Shown one piece after another: positions 23,652 to 31,670 of a DNA stretch of 31,670 nucleotides. Where the stretch lies: contig JBHEKP010000239.1 in NCBI GenBank assembly GCA_041859375.1, positions 1 through 31,670 on the forward strand, written 5' to 3'. A model generated the notes under the pieces. It was not told the origin of the DNA and searched no databases. It saw only the letters and a program-made list of their open reading frames with translations. Position numbers and translations under genes: made by a program. This stretch comes from JBHEKP01 sp041859375. Lineage in GTDB: Bacteria > Hydrogenedentota > Hydrogenedentia > Hydrogenedentales > CAITNO01. The first letter of the stretch is position 1. Each line of letters starts with the position of its first letter.

Positions 23652-24938
23652 TCAGGGACTGGTTGCGGTCACCTCCACAAACGGCGTGTCCAGCGTGCCC
23701 GATGTGTAGTCAGGCAGAACGCGTATGTGGTAAATGGGGCTTTTGTCCGTCATCAATCCCTTTGGAATCGCCACCGTGTGGTGATTCATGGTTTTGTCGG
23801 AAAAAACCGACGCGTCAATCCGGCCCTTGAAAAGGGGCCGCATGTTCGAGTCGGATATGTAAACGTTGTAGGAGGCGTGGCCGGAGACATACGGATCGGG
23901 GGTCCACTCAAAGTGCAGCGCCGCCACCGCATGCCCCAGCGTCTCCACCACAAAGACCTGCTCCGCGCGGAACACTTTCGGGTTGACCTGCTTCGGCATC
24001 GCGTTGAACGCGGCCTCGGCGGACAAATTGGGGCGGAGCAGGGCCACTTTTTCCGCAAGCGCGTCCAAACCCTCCGCGCTCCTGGCCACCAGCGTGGTCA
24101 TGTCCTGGCGGACATGGGTTTGCTCACCCGCGCGAAGGATCACAAAGGCCTGGCGGTTTTCCACCTGCACCTGGCCGTGAACCACCTTGACCACCGTTCC
24201 CGCATCGTCGACGGCAACGCTGAAGGAGGTGCCAAACACCGTGATGAGGCCGTCGGGCGTGTTGACACGGAAGTACCGGTCGCCCTTGCTCACGTCCAGG
24301 AAAATTTCCCCGGACTGAAGGCGCAACTCACGATCATGGGCGACCGTGACGCCGGTGTCCCCAAAAACGCGCACCTGGGTGGGGCCAATGAGCCCAAGCA
24401 CCAGCACGCTGTCATCATTGGTCTGGTAGCAGGTGTCGGTGAGGATGTTTTCCTTCTCCCGCACGGCGCTCTCGCGGGCAAGCAGTTCATGGGTTTTCGC
24501 GGCCTTGCCCTGCTCAAGAAGGACCTTGCCGACAACGCGTCCGGGGGTGTCATCCTTCTTGGGCCAGACCATAAGCAGTCCGAAGCCCATGAGAAGCAGC
24601 ACCACCGGCGTGAACACGGGCAGCCAGGACATGGCCCAGCGCAGACCGCCCTGCGGACGGTTGGGGTGCTTGATCCGCTCGGGCAGCTCGTGGGAGCCGT
24701 AATTGCCCGTGTCCATGTCGGGAAGATGCATCATCACCGACTGGGTCATGTCATGGTCCAGACGCGCGGGGGCAAACGCCTCAAACAGGCGGGACGCCGT
24801 CAGGCGCGTGGCCTCAAGCTCGCCGCGGCAGGACTGGCAGTCGCGGATGTGCCCCTCAACCTTGAGGGACTCATCGTCGCCGGCCTCGCCGTCAACGTAG
24901 GCGTTGATTAGCCTCTTTATTTCCTGACACGACGCCAA
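23652..24938 (-). CDS. Zinc-finger anti-sigma / FecR-domain membrane protein
   Basis: A single-pass membrane protein of about 428 residues. The N-terminus carries a zf-HC2-type anti-sigma zinc finger: CQEIKRLINAYVDGE, then VEGHIRDCQSC with H30, C34 and C37. A membrane helix at about 103-125 (LPVFTPVVLLLMGFGLLMVW) is followed outside by a FecR-like domain (about 190-280: VFGDTGVTV, LQSGEIFLDV, FRVNTPDGLITVFGTSFSV) and a C-terminal Ig/FN3-like segment. Zinc-finger anti-sigmas hold ECF factors at the membrane; FecR domains sense outer signals. It directly follows the sigma gene. ATG 24977 overlaps that gene by 61 nt without a ribosome site; TTG 24938 has GGAGG about 10 nt upstream and is preferred. 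No TonB receptor is near, so classical iron signalling is not supported. Confidence 0.82.
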   Translation of the reverse strand: MASCQEIKRLINAYVDGEAGDDESLKVEGHIRDCQSCRGELEATRLTASRLFEAFAPARLDHDMTQSVMMHLPDMDTGNYGSHELPERIKHPNRPQGGLRWAMSWLPVFTPVVLLLMGFGLLMVWPKKDDTPGRVVGKVLLEQGKAAKTHELLARESAVREKENILTDTCYQTNDDSVLVLGLIGPTQVRVFGDTGVTVAHDRELRLQSGEIFLDVSKGDRYFRVNTPDGLITVFGTSFSVAVDDAGTVVKVVHGQVQVENRQAFVILRAGEQTHVRQDMTTLVARSAEGLDALAEKVALLRPNLSAEAAFNAMPKQVNPKVFRAEQVFVVETLGHAVAALHFEWTPDPYVSGHASYNVYISDSNMRPLFKGRIDASVFSDKTMNHHTVAIPKGLMTDKSPIYHIRVLPDYTSGTLDTPFVEVTATSP

Positions 24939-25510
24939 GGAACCACAACCTCCGTTGTCTCTTCGTCCTTCAACCATTCACGCAGCTGCCGCATGGCACG
25001 CCGCAGTGTTCCACGAACCTCGTCCACCGTGTCGCCCGTGAAACTGCTTATTTCCTCGTAACTCATCTCCTGCATGTAACGCAGCACCACAGGCAACCGG
25101 TAGGGCTCCGGAAGCGATTCTATCGCCTCCTGCACCCTCGCCAACTGTTCAACTGTGTTTGCGGCCGCATCAGGCCACGCCCGTCCATCCTCGACCGGGA
25201 CAGTCCGTCCATGGGGCAGCGGCGTCTCCCGGCGAACCCGCGACATGTTACGCCGCAGCCAGTTTGCCGCTGTCCGGGTTGTGATGCCTTTCAGCCACGG
25301 GGCAAACTGCTCCGGCCTGCGCAGGCTTCTCAAACTCCGGTAAGCCGCCCAAAAAGACTCTTGAACTATGTCATCCGCTGCTCCGTAACGGCCCGCGTAA
25401 CACTGGGCCGTGGCGTGAACAGCGCCTTGATAACGCGTCACCAGCCGGCCAAAAGCCTCTTTGCTTCCGGCCCTTGCCAATTCAACTAATTCTGCATCAC
25501 TCGGATGCAT
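24917..25510 (-). CDS. ECF-type sigma-70 family RNA polymerase sigma factor
   Basis: A 197-residue alternative sigma factor. Region 2 (about 20-90) has AFGRLVTRYQGAV, ADDIVQESFWAAYRSL and FAPWLKGITTRTAANWLRR; region 4 (about 120-180) has AIESLPEPYRLPVVLRYMQEMSYEEISSFTG in two-helix pieces, followed by a DNA-recognition helix. No region 1 or 3, as usual for ECF. It overlaps the start of its zinc-finger/FecR partner, the standard sigma/anti-sigma layout. ATG 25510 has AAGGA upstream. Target genes are unknown; the adjacent HtrA-like protease is a natural candidate. Confidence 0.93.
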   Translation of the reverse strand: MHPSDAELVELARAGSKEAFGRLVTRYQGAVHATAQCYAGRYGAADDIVQESFWAAYRSLRSLRRPEQFAPWLKGITTRTAANWLRRNMSRVRRETPLPHGRTVPVEDGRAWPDAAANTVEQLARVQEAIESLPEPYRLPVVLRYMQEMSYEEISSFTGDTVDEVRGTLRRAMRQLREWLKDEETTEVVVPWRRVRK

Positions 25511-25607
25511 CCAACATCCTTCCCCGGTTAACGCACATTCACCCTAACCAATCCGTCATCAAGTTTCTGTTAATAAAGTGGCCTACCCGCCGACAATCCG
25601 CACAAAC

Positions 25608-25624
25608 CGTTCCATAATGGAACG
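25608..25624. promoter_or_regulatory. Perfect 7-bp inverted repeat between manA and the sigma gene
   Basis: CGTTCCA, TTA-type 3-nt centre, TGGAACG. It lies about 100 bp upstream of the sigma gene and 50 bp after the manA stop, both on the minus strand. No T-run follows in that direction, so an operator is as likely as a weak terminator. Confidence 0.35.
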
Positions 25625-25676
25625 CATAGGCAGATTTGATCCTTGCCAGCCCATATTTTGCGATTAGGAGGCCGCA

Positions 25677-26681
25677 TTATGATTCAGGCGCAGAAACATA
25701 ATAAACCAGCGTTTTTCCGTTGCCGTCCAAAGAATAGGAACCAACATGGCCGGGAACAAGCGCGGCCTGGCCGCGCTGCAAAGACAAAGCCGTCTTTTCC
25801 GTCCGCACCGCAAGATCTCCCGAACAGGAAAGCACCAAATGGAATGAATCCTTCCCCTTCTCCCGGTCATACCCCCCATGGCACACAATCTCCTCCGCCG
25901 TGAAATAACGGCACGCGGACAGGAGACGGCGGGTTGCAACGGACGACTCCTCCAACACCCTGGAAACGGACGGCCCCCCGTGTTCCTCCCCGAAATGAAT
26001 GGATTCCAACGCCTGGTTGACATGCAGTGTCCTGCCGCGGCCCCGCGCGTCCACCCGGTCCCAGTCATACACCCTGTAGGTGATGTTGCTGTTTTGCTGT
26101 ATTTCAGCAATCAGCATATCCGCGCCGATGGCATGCACCGTGCCCGCCGGGACAAAAACTGATGTGCCCGCCGGGGCGGCGAAACGGCACATCAACCCGG
26201 CCACCCCGGAACCTGCCAACGCATTGGAAAAATCCTCCCGGGCCACTTCCGGTTTGAGCCCGCAAATCAATTCACCCCCCGGGCCCGATTCAAGCACATG
26301 CCACATTTCCGTCTTGCCCACGTCTTTTTCACCAAGCCGGGCGGCGGTTTCATCATCGGGATGAACCTGCACGGAAAGGGCCTCGGCGGAGTCAATCAGC
26401 TTCAACAAAAGGGGAAAGCGTCCGTCCGGGGTGGGGTGGACGGTATTGCCGAGAAGCCACCGGGGGGTGTGGAGCATGATCTCGCGCAGGGAACGCCCGT
26501 CCCACGGGCCGCCATCCACAATGCTTTCGCACTCCGCATGGTCCGAAACCAGCCACGCCTCCCCAACAGTGACCCCGCCGGGCACGCCATGGCCCAGACT
26601 GTCACGGAGCCGGGTGCCACCCCAGACACGCTCAAACCAGGCGGGATGAAAAGAAAGCAGGTCTGGGGTCTCATTCGTCAT
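25677..26681 (-). CDS. manA: Mannose-6-phosphate isomerase, class I
   Basis: A 334-residue cupin enzyme interconverting fructose-6-phosphate and mannose-6-phosphate, the entry to GDP-mannose and glycan synthesis. Zinc ligands Q105 and H107 (SVQVHPDDE), E125 (GKTEMW) and H183 (GTVHAIG) are present, and R203 lies in the conserved EIQQNSNITYRVYDWDR stretch. The frame is open from 26828, but ATG 26681 has AGGGA about 9 nt upstream and begins at the usual distance from FERVWGG. It overlaps the end of the MBL-fold gene by 11 nt, indicating co-translation. Confidence 0.93.
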   Translation of the reverse strand: MTNETPDLLSFHPAWFERVWGGTRLRDSLGHGVPGGVTVGEAWLVSDHAECESIVDGGPWDGRSLREIMLHTPRWLLGNTVHPTPDGRFPLLLKLIDSAEALSVQVHPDDETAARLGEKDVGKTEMWHVLESGPGGELICGLKPEVAREDFSNALAGSGVAGLMCRFAAPAGTSVFVPAGTVHAIGADMLIAEIQQNSNITYRVYDWDRVDARGRGRTLHVNQALESIHFGEEHGGPSVSRVLEESSVATRRLLSACRYFTAEEIVCHGGYDREKGKDSFHLVLSCSGDLAVRTEKTALSLQRGQAALVPGHVGSYSLDGNGKTLVYYVSAPES

Positions 26682-27687
26682 ATTCAATATCCCTTTTCTC
26701 CGACACGGCGGGGGCGTGCGCGGGGAGATAATAACGGACAAGCCCGTCCTCCTGCCTGGAAACCAGCAACCCCCTGGACTCAAGCAGTTCCAACTGGCCC
26801 ACCCCCACGGAAAGGCAGAAAAACACATCCTCCGAGGTCATGCGGGGATACAACAGGCTGGCCGCCTCGAAGGGGGTGCGGCCCCCCTCTGGGAAACACT
26901 CCATGATGCGGCTGTTTCTGCGCTCATGCTGGGCCAAAATCCCGTCCACCACACCGCGGTGGTCCCTTATGGGGCCGCCATGCCCCGGAAAACAAACATC
27001 CACGTCAACCGCCCGCGTTACACGCAGAGACTCCTGGTACTGCACCAGGCTTTGGGCGCGGCGCATGCCGGGCTTTGGCCGGCGTAAAATAGGATTGGGG
27101 TTTATCTTCTCCAGGATGTGGTCGCCCGTCACCGCCCAACGTTCCTGGTCGCGCACAAAGAGCGTGTCGGTGGGGGAATGGCCGGGCACATGCACCACCC
27201 GGAATCCGTCCAGTTCTTCCCCGTTGGCAAGCGCCCGATCCATGGTGTAAATGTCTATGAAATGCCGGTGCTGGTCCCGTCGCAGCAGATAAGCGGCAAT
27301 CCATTCCCCGGGCACGCCCATCTCCGCCATCAGCCCCGAAAAATACTCCGCGTGGGCGTCGTTGTAGCCGTAGGAAAGCTGAATCTCCTCCAGCAGGTCC
27401 GGATGGCCGCAAATTTCCGCGGACGATTCGCTGATGACACGCCTGAGCAGGCCCACATGGTCGAAATGGTGGTGGGTGAGCATCACCCGCCCGATGTCGC
27501 AAACCCGAAGCCCGATGCCGCCCAGTCCGGCACAAAGGGCGTCCCATGCCTCGTAGGTAAGCACCGCCGCGTCAAAAAGGGTCACCATGCTCCCGCCCGT
27601 GTGCACATACACATTGACATCCCCCACCGCAAAGGGTGTCTGGATGGCGATGCAATGCAGTTCCGGAACAGGGGAGGAGCCGCCCAT
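26671..27687 (-). CDS. MBL-fold metallohydrolase with C-terminal winged-helix
   Basis: A 338-residue metallo-beta-lactamase-fold hydrolase. The metal motif HxHxDH is H72, H74, D76 and H77 (THHHFDHVG); further ligands are in VVHVPGHSPTDT, AVTGDHIL and CFPGHGGPI. The last 80 residues (FFCLSVGVGQLELLESRGLL) resemble the winged-helix tail of the LACTB2/BLACT_WH group, which act on thioesters, hydroxyacyl-glutathione or nucleic acids. Substrate unknown; this is not evidence of antibiotic resistance. It overlaps manA by 11 nt and follows the prepilin peptidase gene by 15 nt. Confidence 0.88.
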   Translation of the reverse strand: MGGSSPVPELHCIAIQTPFAVGDVNVYVHTGGSMVTLFDAAVLTYEAWDALCAGLGGIGLRVCDIGRVMLTHHHFDHVGLLRRVISESSAEICGHPDLLEEIQLSYGYNDAHAEYFSGLMAEMGVPGEWIAAYLLRRDQHRHFIDIYTMDRALANGEELDGFRVVHVPGHSPTDTLFVRDQERWAVTGDHILEKINPNPILRRPKPGMRRAQSLVQYQESLRVTRAVDVDVCFPGHGGPIRDHRGVVDGILAQHERRNSRIMECFPEGGRTPFEAASLLYPRMTSEDVFFCLSVGVGQLELLESRGLLVSRQEDGLVRYYLPAHAPAVSEKRDIEYDE

Positions 27688-27702
27688 GATCAGCCCCCCT
27701 TC

Positions 27703-28650
27703 CTACCGGGGGAGCAGCAGCGGCGTGTCGGCGGGTTGGAGGGTGGAAAGATAGGCATTGATGAGTTCCGGGCCAAAAAAGAGGAACAACAAACCGCCGA
27801 CGGCCAGGTAGGGGCCGAAAGGCAGGTAATGCCCCTGCAGGGTGATGTTTTCATCCCCGTCACCCTCCTTCGGCTCCGTGCCCTCCGCAGCCTCCCCGCC
27901 GTCCGCGGGGGCCGCCTTCGCGGCGGTGGGCCGGGCGCGCATGTAAAGTATGAGCCCCAGGCCCACTACACTGCCGATGATGGAGGCCGCCATCAGCGTG
28001 CCCAGCGCGCCGCGCCAGCCCAAAAAGGCGCCCAGCATGGCCAGCAGTTTGACATCACCCATGCCCATGCCCGGCTTTTTCAGCAGCAGCACCGTCACCC
28101 GGTCAAGGGTAAACAGGATGCCGCCACCCACCAGCACGCCAAGGAGCGCATCAAACACCTGGGTGACCCGCAGCCCGGATTCGGGCCCCCAAACCATCCC
28201 CAAGAGCGCGAGCCCAACCCCGGCGGGAATTCCGGGAAGGGTTATCTCGTCCGGAATCGTCCAGTCGGCCAAATCCTGGAAGGTCACCACCACCATCCCG
28301 GCGCACAGCAGCATGTACACCGGCGTTGCCGCGGAAAAGCCGAAACGCCAGTACACCGCAAGGAAGAGCAGGCCGGTCACCGCCTCCACCACGGGATAGA
28401 CCCAGCTGATGGGCAGGCCGCAGTGGCGGCACTTGGCCCCCAGCATCAGCCAGCTTATGAGCGGAAGATTGTCATACCAGGCGATGCTGTTCATGCACTT
28501 GGGGCACCTGGAACGCGGGCTGATGACGGAAAGCCCCTCGGGCCAGCGGCTTACGCACACATTGCAGAAACTGCCTATCATCGTGCCCAGCAGGAAGGAC
28601 ACCACCAAAAAAAAGCCGTGAAGGGGCTGCAAACTTTCAGGAAGACCCAT
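27703..28650 (-). CDS. Prepilin peptidase / N-methyltransferase (type IV leader peptidase, A24)
   Basis: A 315-residue membrane aspartic peptidase that trims and methylates type IV pilin or pseudopilin precursors. The methylase-domain zinc cysteines C49, C52, C74 and C77 (RCPKCMNS, KCRHCG) are intact. The catalytic aspartates are D126 (FQDLADWTIPDEITLP) and D199 (GMGMGDVKLL). Between the last helices is a charged low-complexity insert of about 35 residues (APADGGEAAEGTEPKEGDGD), absent from PilD of Pseudomonas. ATG 28650 with GGAG just upstream is preferred over TTG 28665. Pilin or secretion genes are not in the window. Confidence 0.92.
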   Translation of the reverse strand: MGLPESLQPLHGFFLVVSFLLGTMIGSFCNVCVSRWPEGLSVISPRSRCPKCMNSIAWYDNLPLISWLMLGAKCRHCGLPISWVYPVVEAVTGLLFLAVYWRFGFSAATPVYMLLCAGMVVVTFQDLADWTIPDEITLPGIPAGVGLALLGMVWGPESGLRVTQVFDALLGVLVGGGILFTLDRVTVLLLKKPGMGMGDVKLLAMLGAFLGWRGALGTLMAASIIGSVVGLGLILYMRARPTAAKAAPADGGEAAEGTEPKEGDGDENITLQGHYLPFGPYLAVGGLLFLFFGPELINAYLSTLQPADTPLLLPR

Positions 28651-28786
28651 AACACTCCATTTCAAAGGTAGGAAACCCGTGCCAATAATGGCGGATAGTA
28701 TAAGGACAGCGCTTCAAACCAAGCAAACAACCCGAAAGCTGTTTTTGATCACGCCGCACCGGCCGGTTTGAATCCCGGAAAACAAA

Positions 28787-28816
28787 TTGCGCCGGTCCGG
28801 TGGCATTTGCTATACT
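28787..28816 (+). promoter_or_regulatory. Promoter of the L31-prfA-prmC cluster
   Basis: TTGCGC (28787-28792), an 18-bp spacer and TATACT (28811-28816). Expected transcription start near 28823 gives a leader of about 100 nt containing the hairpin at 28830-28860. Confidence 0.5.
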
Positions 28817-28829
28817 TCGCATCGTGTTG

Positions 28830-28860
28830 CCCGGCCACGGACTTAGGCGCCTTGGCCGGG
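28830..28860 (+). promoter_or_regulatory. Hairpin in the L31 mRNA leader, possible ribosomal-protein leader element
   Basis: CCCGGCCA (28830-28837) pairs perfectly with TGGCCGGG (28853-28860) around a 15-nt loop, then TCTTTATG. It lies within about 10 nt of the likely transcription start and 61 nt before the GTG of L31. L31 leaders that bind their own protein are known in several phyla; this one is only structurally suggestive. Confidence 0.45.
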
Positions 28861-28921
28861 TCTTTATGAGAAAACCGATTTTTCGTCCCGATGCGGGCGC
28901 GATGCAACAAGGAGACGGGTT

Positions 28922-29167
28922 GTGAAAAAGGACATTCACCCCAAGAATTACCGTGATGTCGTCTTTATGGACGTTGGCGCCAATGTGATGTGGCTTTCCA
29001 AGTCCACCGTGAAAACGGAAAAGACCGTCCAGTATGAAGGCAAGGATTATCCGCTTTACACGCTGGAACTCTCCAGCGCGTCCCACCCCTTCTACACGGG
29101 CAAGCAGAAGTTCGTGGACAGCGAAGGCCGGGTTGAGCGCTTCCAGAAGAAATTCGCGAAGAAATAA
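28922..29167 (+). CDS. rpmE2: 50S ribosomal protein L31, type B (zinc-free form)
   Basis: An 81-residue ribosomal protein with the L31 pattern: MKKDIHPKNYRDVVFMD, then YPLYTLELSSASHPFYTGKQKF and RVERFQKKF. The CxxC zinc ligands of type A L31 are absent, so this is the type B or C-minus form, which in several bacteria serves when zinc is scarce. The start is GTG 28922 with AAGGAG (28909-28914) 7 nt upstream. It heads a cluster with prfA (15 nt later) and prmC. No Zur-like operator was recognised in the leader. Confidence 0.95.
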   Translation: MKKDIHPKNYRDVVFMDVGANVMWLSKSTVKTEKTVQYEGKDYPLYTLELSSASHPFYTGKQKFVDSEGRVERFQKKFAKK

Positions 29168-29182
29168 TCCGATTATCCCCCC

Positions 29183-30262
<1,080 letters not shown>

Positions 30263-30264
30263 TC

Positions 30265-31110
30265 ATGGAAGCCGCCCCCGGCGCGGCGCTCCGTAATGCC
30301 GCCGCGCGCCTGCGCGATGTGACCGACTCCCCCCGGCTCGACGCCGAACTCCTGCTCGCCCATTCACTCGGGATTTCCCGGTCCACCCTGCTGTCACGCC
30401 TCCACATTCCGGCACCCCTCGACGGTTTTGAGGCGCTGCTTGCCCGACGGCTCAACCATGAGCCGGTGGCCTACATCACCGGCGGCAGGGGTTTCTACAA
30501 CCTCGACTTCATCACCCGCCCGCCCGTGCTCATCCCCCGGCCGGAAACAGAGCATCTGGTGGAGGCCGCGCTGGCCCATTTGAAGCAATGGCGCGGGGAA
30601 AGGCCGCCGCGCATACTGGACCTGTGCACCGGCAGCGGGTGTGTCGCCATCACACTCGCATGCGAAATCCCCGGTGCCAAGGTCAGCGCCACCGACATCG
30701 GCCAGGAGGCGCTGGCGCTGGCCGATGAAAACAACCGGCTCCACAAGGCAAAGGTGCGCCTCTTGCGGGGGGACTTGTTTGACGCCCTCCCCAAGGACGA
30801 GCCGCCCTTTGATGTGATTGTGTCCAATCCGCCCTATGTGGAAACAGGGGAATGGGCCGGACTGACTCCGGATATCCGGCTCTACGAGGACACCCGCGCC
30901 CTGCTCGCGGGCGAGGACGGCCTGGACCTCATTCGCCGCATCATCCCCGAGGCCCTGCCCCGTCTCTCACCGGGCGGTCTGCTCGCCCTTGAGATGGGGG
31001 AGAAGCATCATCTGAAAGTCGCCGAACTCATGACCGCCTGCGGTTATAAAGGCGTCCGCCATGTGAAGGATTTGGCGGGCATCCCGCGCATCGCATTGGG
31101 CCTCAAATAA
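30265..31110 (+). CDS. prmC: Release factor glutamine methyltransferase
   Basis: A 281-residue SAM-dependent enzyme that N5-methylates the GGQ glutamine of RF1 and RF2. The N-terminal helical domain binds the factor (EPVAYITGGRGFY, VLIPRPETE at about 88-96); motif I is DLCTGSGCVAITLA (119-132); NPPY at 188-191 is the catalytic signature for planar-nitrogen substrates. Directly follows prfA, the most common arrangement in bacteria. Its TAA lies within the T-run of the terminator that serves the convergent sulfatase gene. Confidence 0.96.
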   Translation: MEAAPGAALRNAAARLRDVTDSPRLDAELLLAHSLGISRSTLLSRLHIPAPLDGFEALLARRLNHEPVAYITGGRGFYNLDFITRPPVLIPRPETEHLVEAALAHLKQWRGERPPRILDLCTGSGCVAITLACEIPGAKVSATDIGQEALALADENNRLHKAKVRLLRGDLFDALPKDEPPFDVIVSNPPYVETGEWAGLTPDIRLYEDTRALLAGEDGLDLIRRIIPEALPRLSPGGLLALEMGEKHHLKVAELMTACGYKGVRHVKDLAGIPRIALGLK

Positions 31111-31140
31111 AACCGCCGCCCGCAACAAGGCGGACGGCGG
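31105..31140 (-). terminator. Intrinsic terminator of the sulfatase gene
   Basis: CCGCCG, one mismatch, CCGC (31113-31123), a 6-nt loop, then GCGG, mismatch, CGGCGG to 31140. On the minus strand it is followed by TTTTATTT (31112-31105), which lies over the prmC stop codon. On the plus strand no T-run follows, so it serves mainly the sulfatase transcript. Confidence 0.75.
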
Positions 31141-31163
31141 CAATAACCAAATCCCGCGTCAAA

Positions 31164-31670
31164 CTACCGCGACTGGAGTTTCTTCGCCGAGGCCACGGAA
31201 CCGATGTACTTGTCCGTGCCGATGACATAGTCGTTGATGGGGTTGCCCTTGCCGGTCTGTTTGCAGCGCTTGGCGATCCAGGCGTTCATCCGTGCGCGGA
31301 GCAGTTCCACCATGGCGGGTTCCTTGTCGGCAAGGTTGACGGACTCTTCGGGATCCTCGACGAGGTTGTACAGCTCCACCGGCGGCTTGCCATGGAAATC
31401 GGGCTCCAGCGCCTCCCAAAACTTCCAGATCGGGGTGCGCCAGCCGTGCTTGCGCATCCAGGTGCACTCGGTGATGTAGAACTCCGAACGGGGCGACTCG
31501 CCGGGCCGGTCAAAGTACTTTTTCAGGGACACGCCGTCAAACTTCACCCCTCTGGCGCAGGCCTTCAACCCGCACAGGTCCAGAATGGTCGGAATGAGAT
31601 CCTCGTGCGCTGAGTAGGCGTTGATGCGGTTGCCCATGGGCACTTTTCCGGGCCAGTAATAAATGAGCGG
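31164..31670 (-). CDS. Sulfatase, C-terminal part (5' end beyond the window)
   Basis: The frame is open to the window edge, so 168 residues of the C-terminus are seen. PLIYYWPGKVPMGNR, then HEDLIPTILDLCGL and VKFDGVSL, followed by VELYNLVEDPEESVNLADKEP, is the usual end of formylglycine-dependent arylsulfatases (PF00884 type). The N-terminal CxPxR motif that would carry formylglycine lies outside. Such enzymes remove sulfate esters from polysaccharides and are numerous in planctomycete-like and marine bacteria. ELYNLVEDP is the strongest marker. The gene is closed by the hairpin at 31105-31140. Confidence 0.9.
   Translation of the reverse strand, partial: PLIYYWPGKVPMGNRINAYSAHEDLIPTILDLCGLKACARGVKFDGVSLKKYFDRPGESPRSEFYITECTWMRKHGWRTPIWKFWEALEPDFHGKPPVELYNLVEDPEESVNLADKEPAMVELLRARMNAWIAKRCKQTGKGNPINDYVIGTDKYIGSVASAKKLQSR

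Noticed and set aside
26671..27687. MBL-fold protein as a resistance metallo-beta-lactamase
   Set aside because: It has a LACTB2-like winged-helix tail, no signal peptide and lies in a housekeeping operon, so a general metallohydrolase is the better reading.

Overview
The window is about 31.7 kb of mostly high-GC bacterial DNA with dense, operon-like gene packing. Several traits suggest a Gram-negative-type environmental bacterium of the Planctomycetota / Lentisphaerota / Hydrogenedentota kind: a sulfatase, a large surface protein with FG-GAP and Ig-like repeats ending in an LPxAGLAGL hydrophobic tail, a zinc-finger/FecR anti-sigma protein, and a multi-PDZ HtrA protease. This placement is inference; no rRNA or other decisive marker is present.

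Layout. 1-159: 3' end of a class D beta-lactamase. 171-4148: a giant FG-GAP/FN3/Ig surface protein with no usable start codon, closed by a perfect 15-bp terminator hairpin. 4337-7316: a strikingly AT-rich two-gene glycan island, made of a GT2 glycosyltransferase fused to a methyltransferase and a GT-C membrane glycosyltransferase. 7394-9488: a short-chain dehydrogenase, a tiny cysteine-bearing membrane protein and a HAD phosphatase. 9501-10580 (-): an AmmeMemoRadiSam-type radical SAM enzyme. 10782-11054: acyl-CoA-binding protein. 11189-16482: a carbohydrate ABC importer operon (ATPase, binding protein, two permeases) followed by an inositol-monophosphatase-family gene.

16479-18833 (-): 5-formyl-THF cyclo-ligase preceded by a 58-aa small protein, a MESH1-like HD hydrolase, and a secreted glycerophosphodiesterase. 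18844-21054 (-): a compact pterin/folate cluster (PTR1-like pteridine reductase, folB, folK, folE). 21073-23106 (-): HtrA-like protease with four PDZ-like segments. 23652-25510 (-): ECF sigma factor and its zinc-finger/FecR partner. 25677-28650 (-): mannose-6-phosphate isomerase, an MBL-fold hydrolase and a prepilin peptidase. 28922-31110 (+): L31 (type B), prfA and prmC, a translation cluster with its own promoter and leader hairpin. 31164-31670 (-): C-terminus of a sulfatase.

The most unusual structure is in the 545-bp gap between the anti-sigma gene and the protease. It holds three consecutive dyad-symmetric units. Each has an identical 41-nt core exactly at the centre of its own, sequence-unrelated inverted repeat. 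Where the arms of the cleanest unit differ, they would form G-U pairs in minus-strand RNA only, and that unit ends in a U8 tract on the minus strand. This looks like an undescribed constant-loop/variable-stem RNA or mobile element family.
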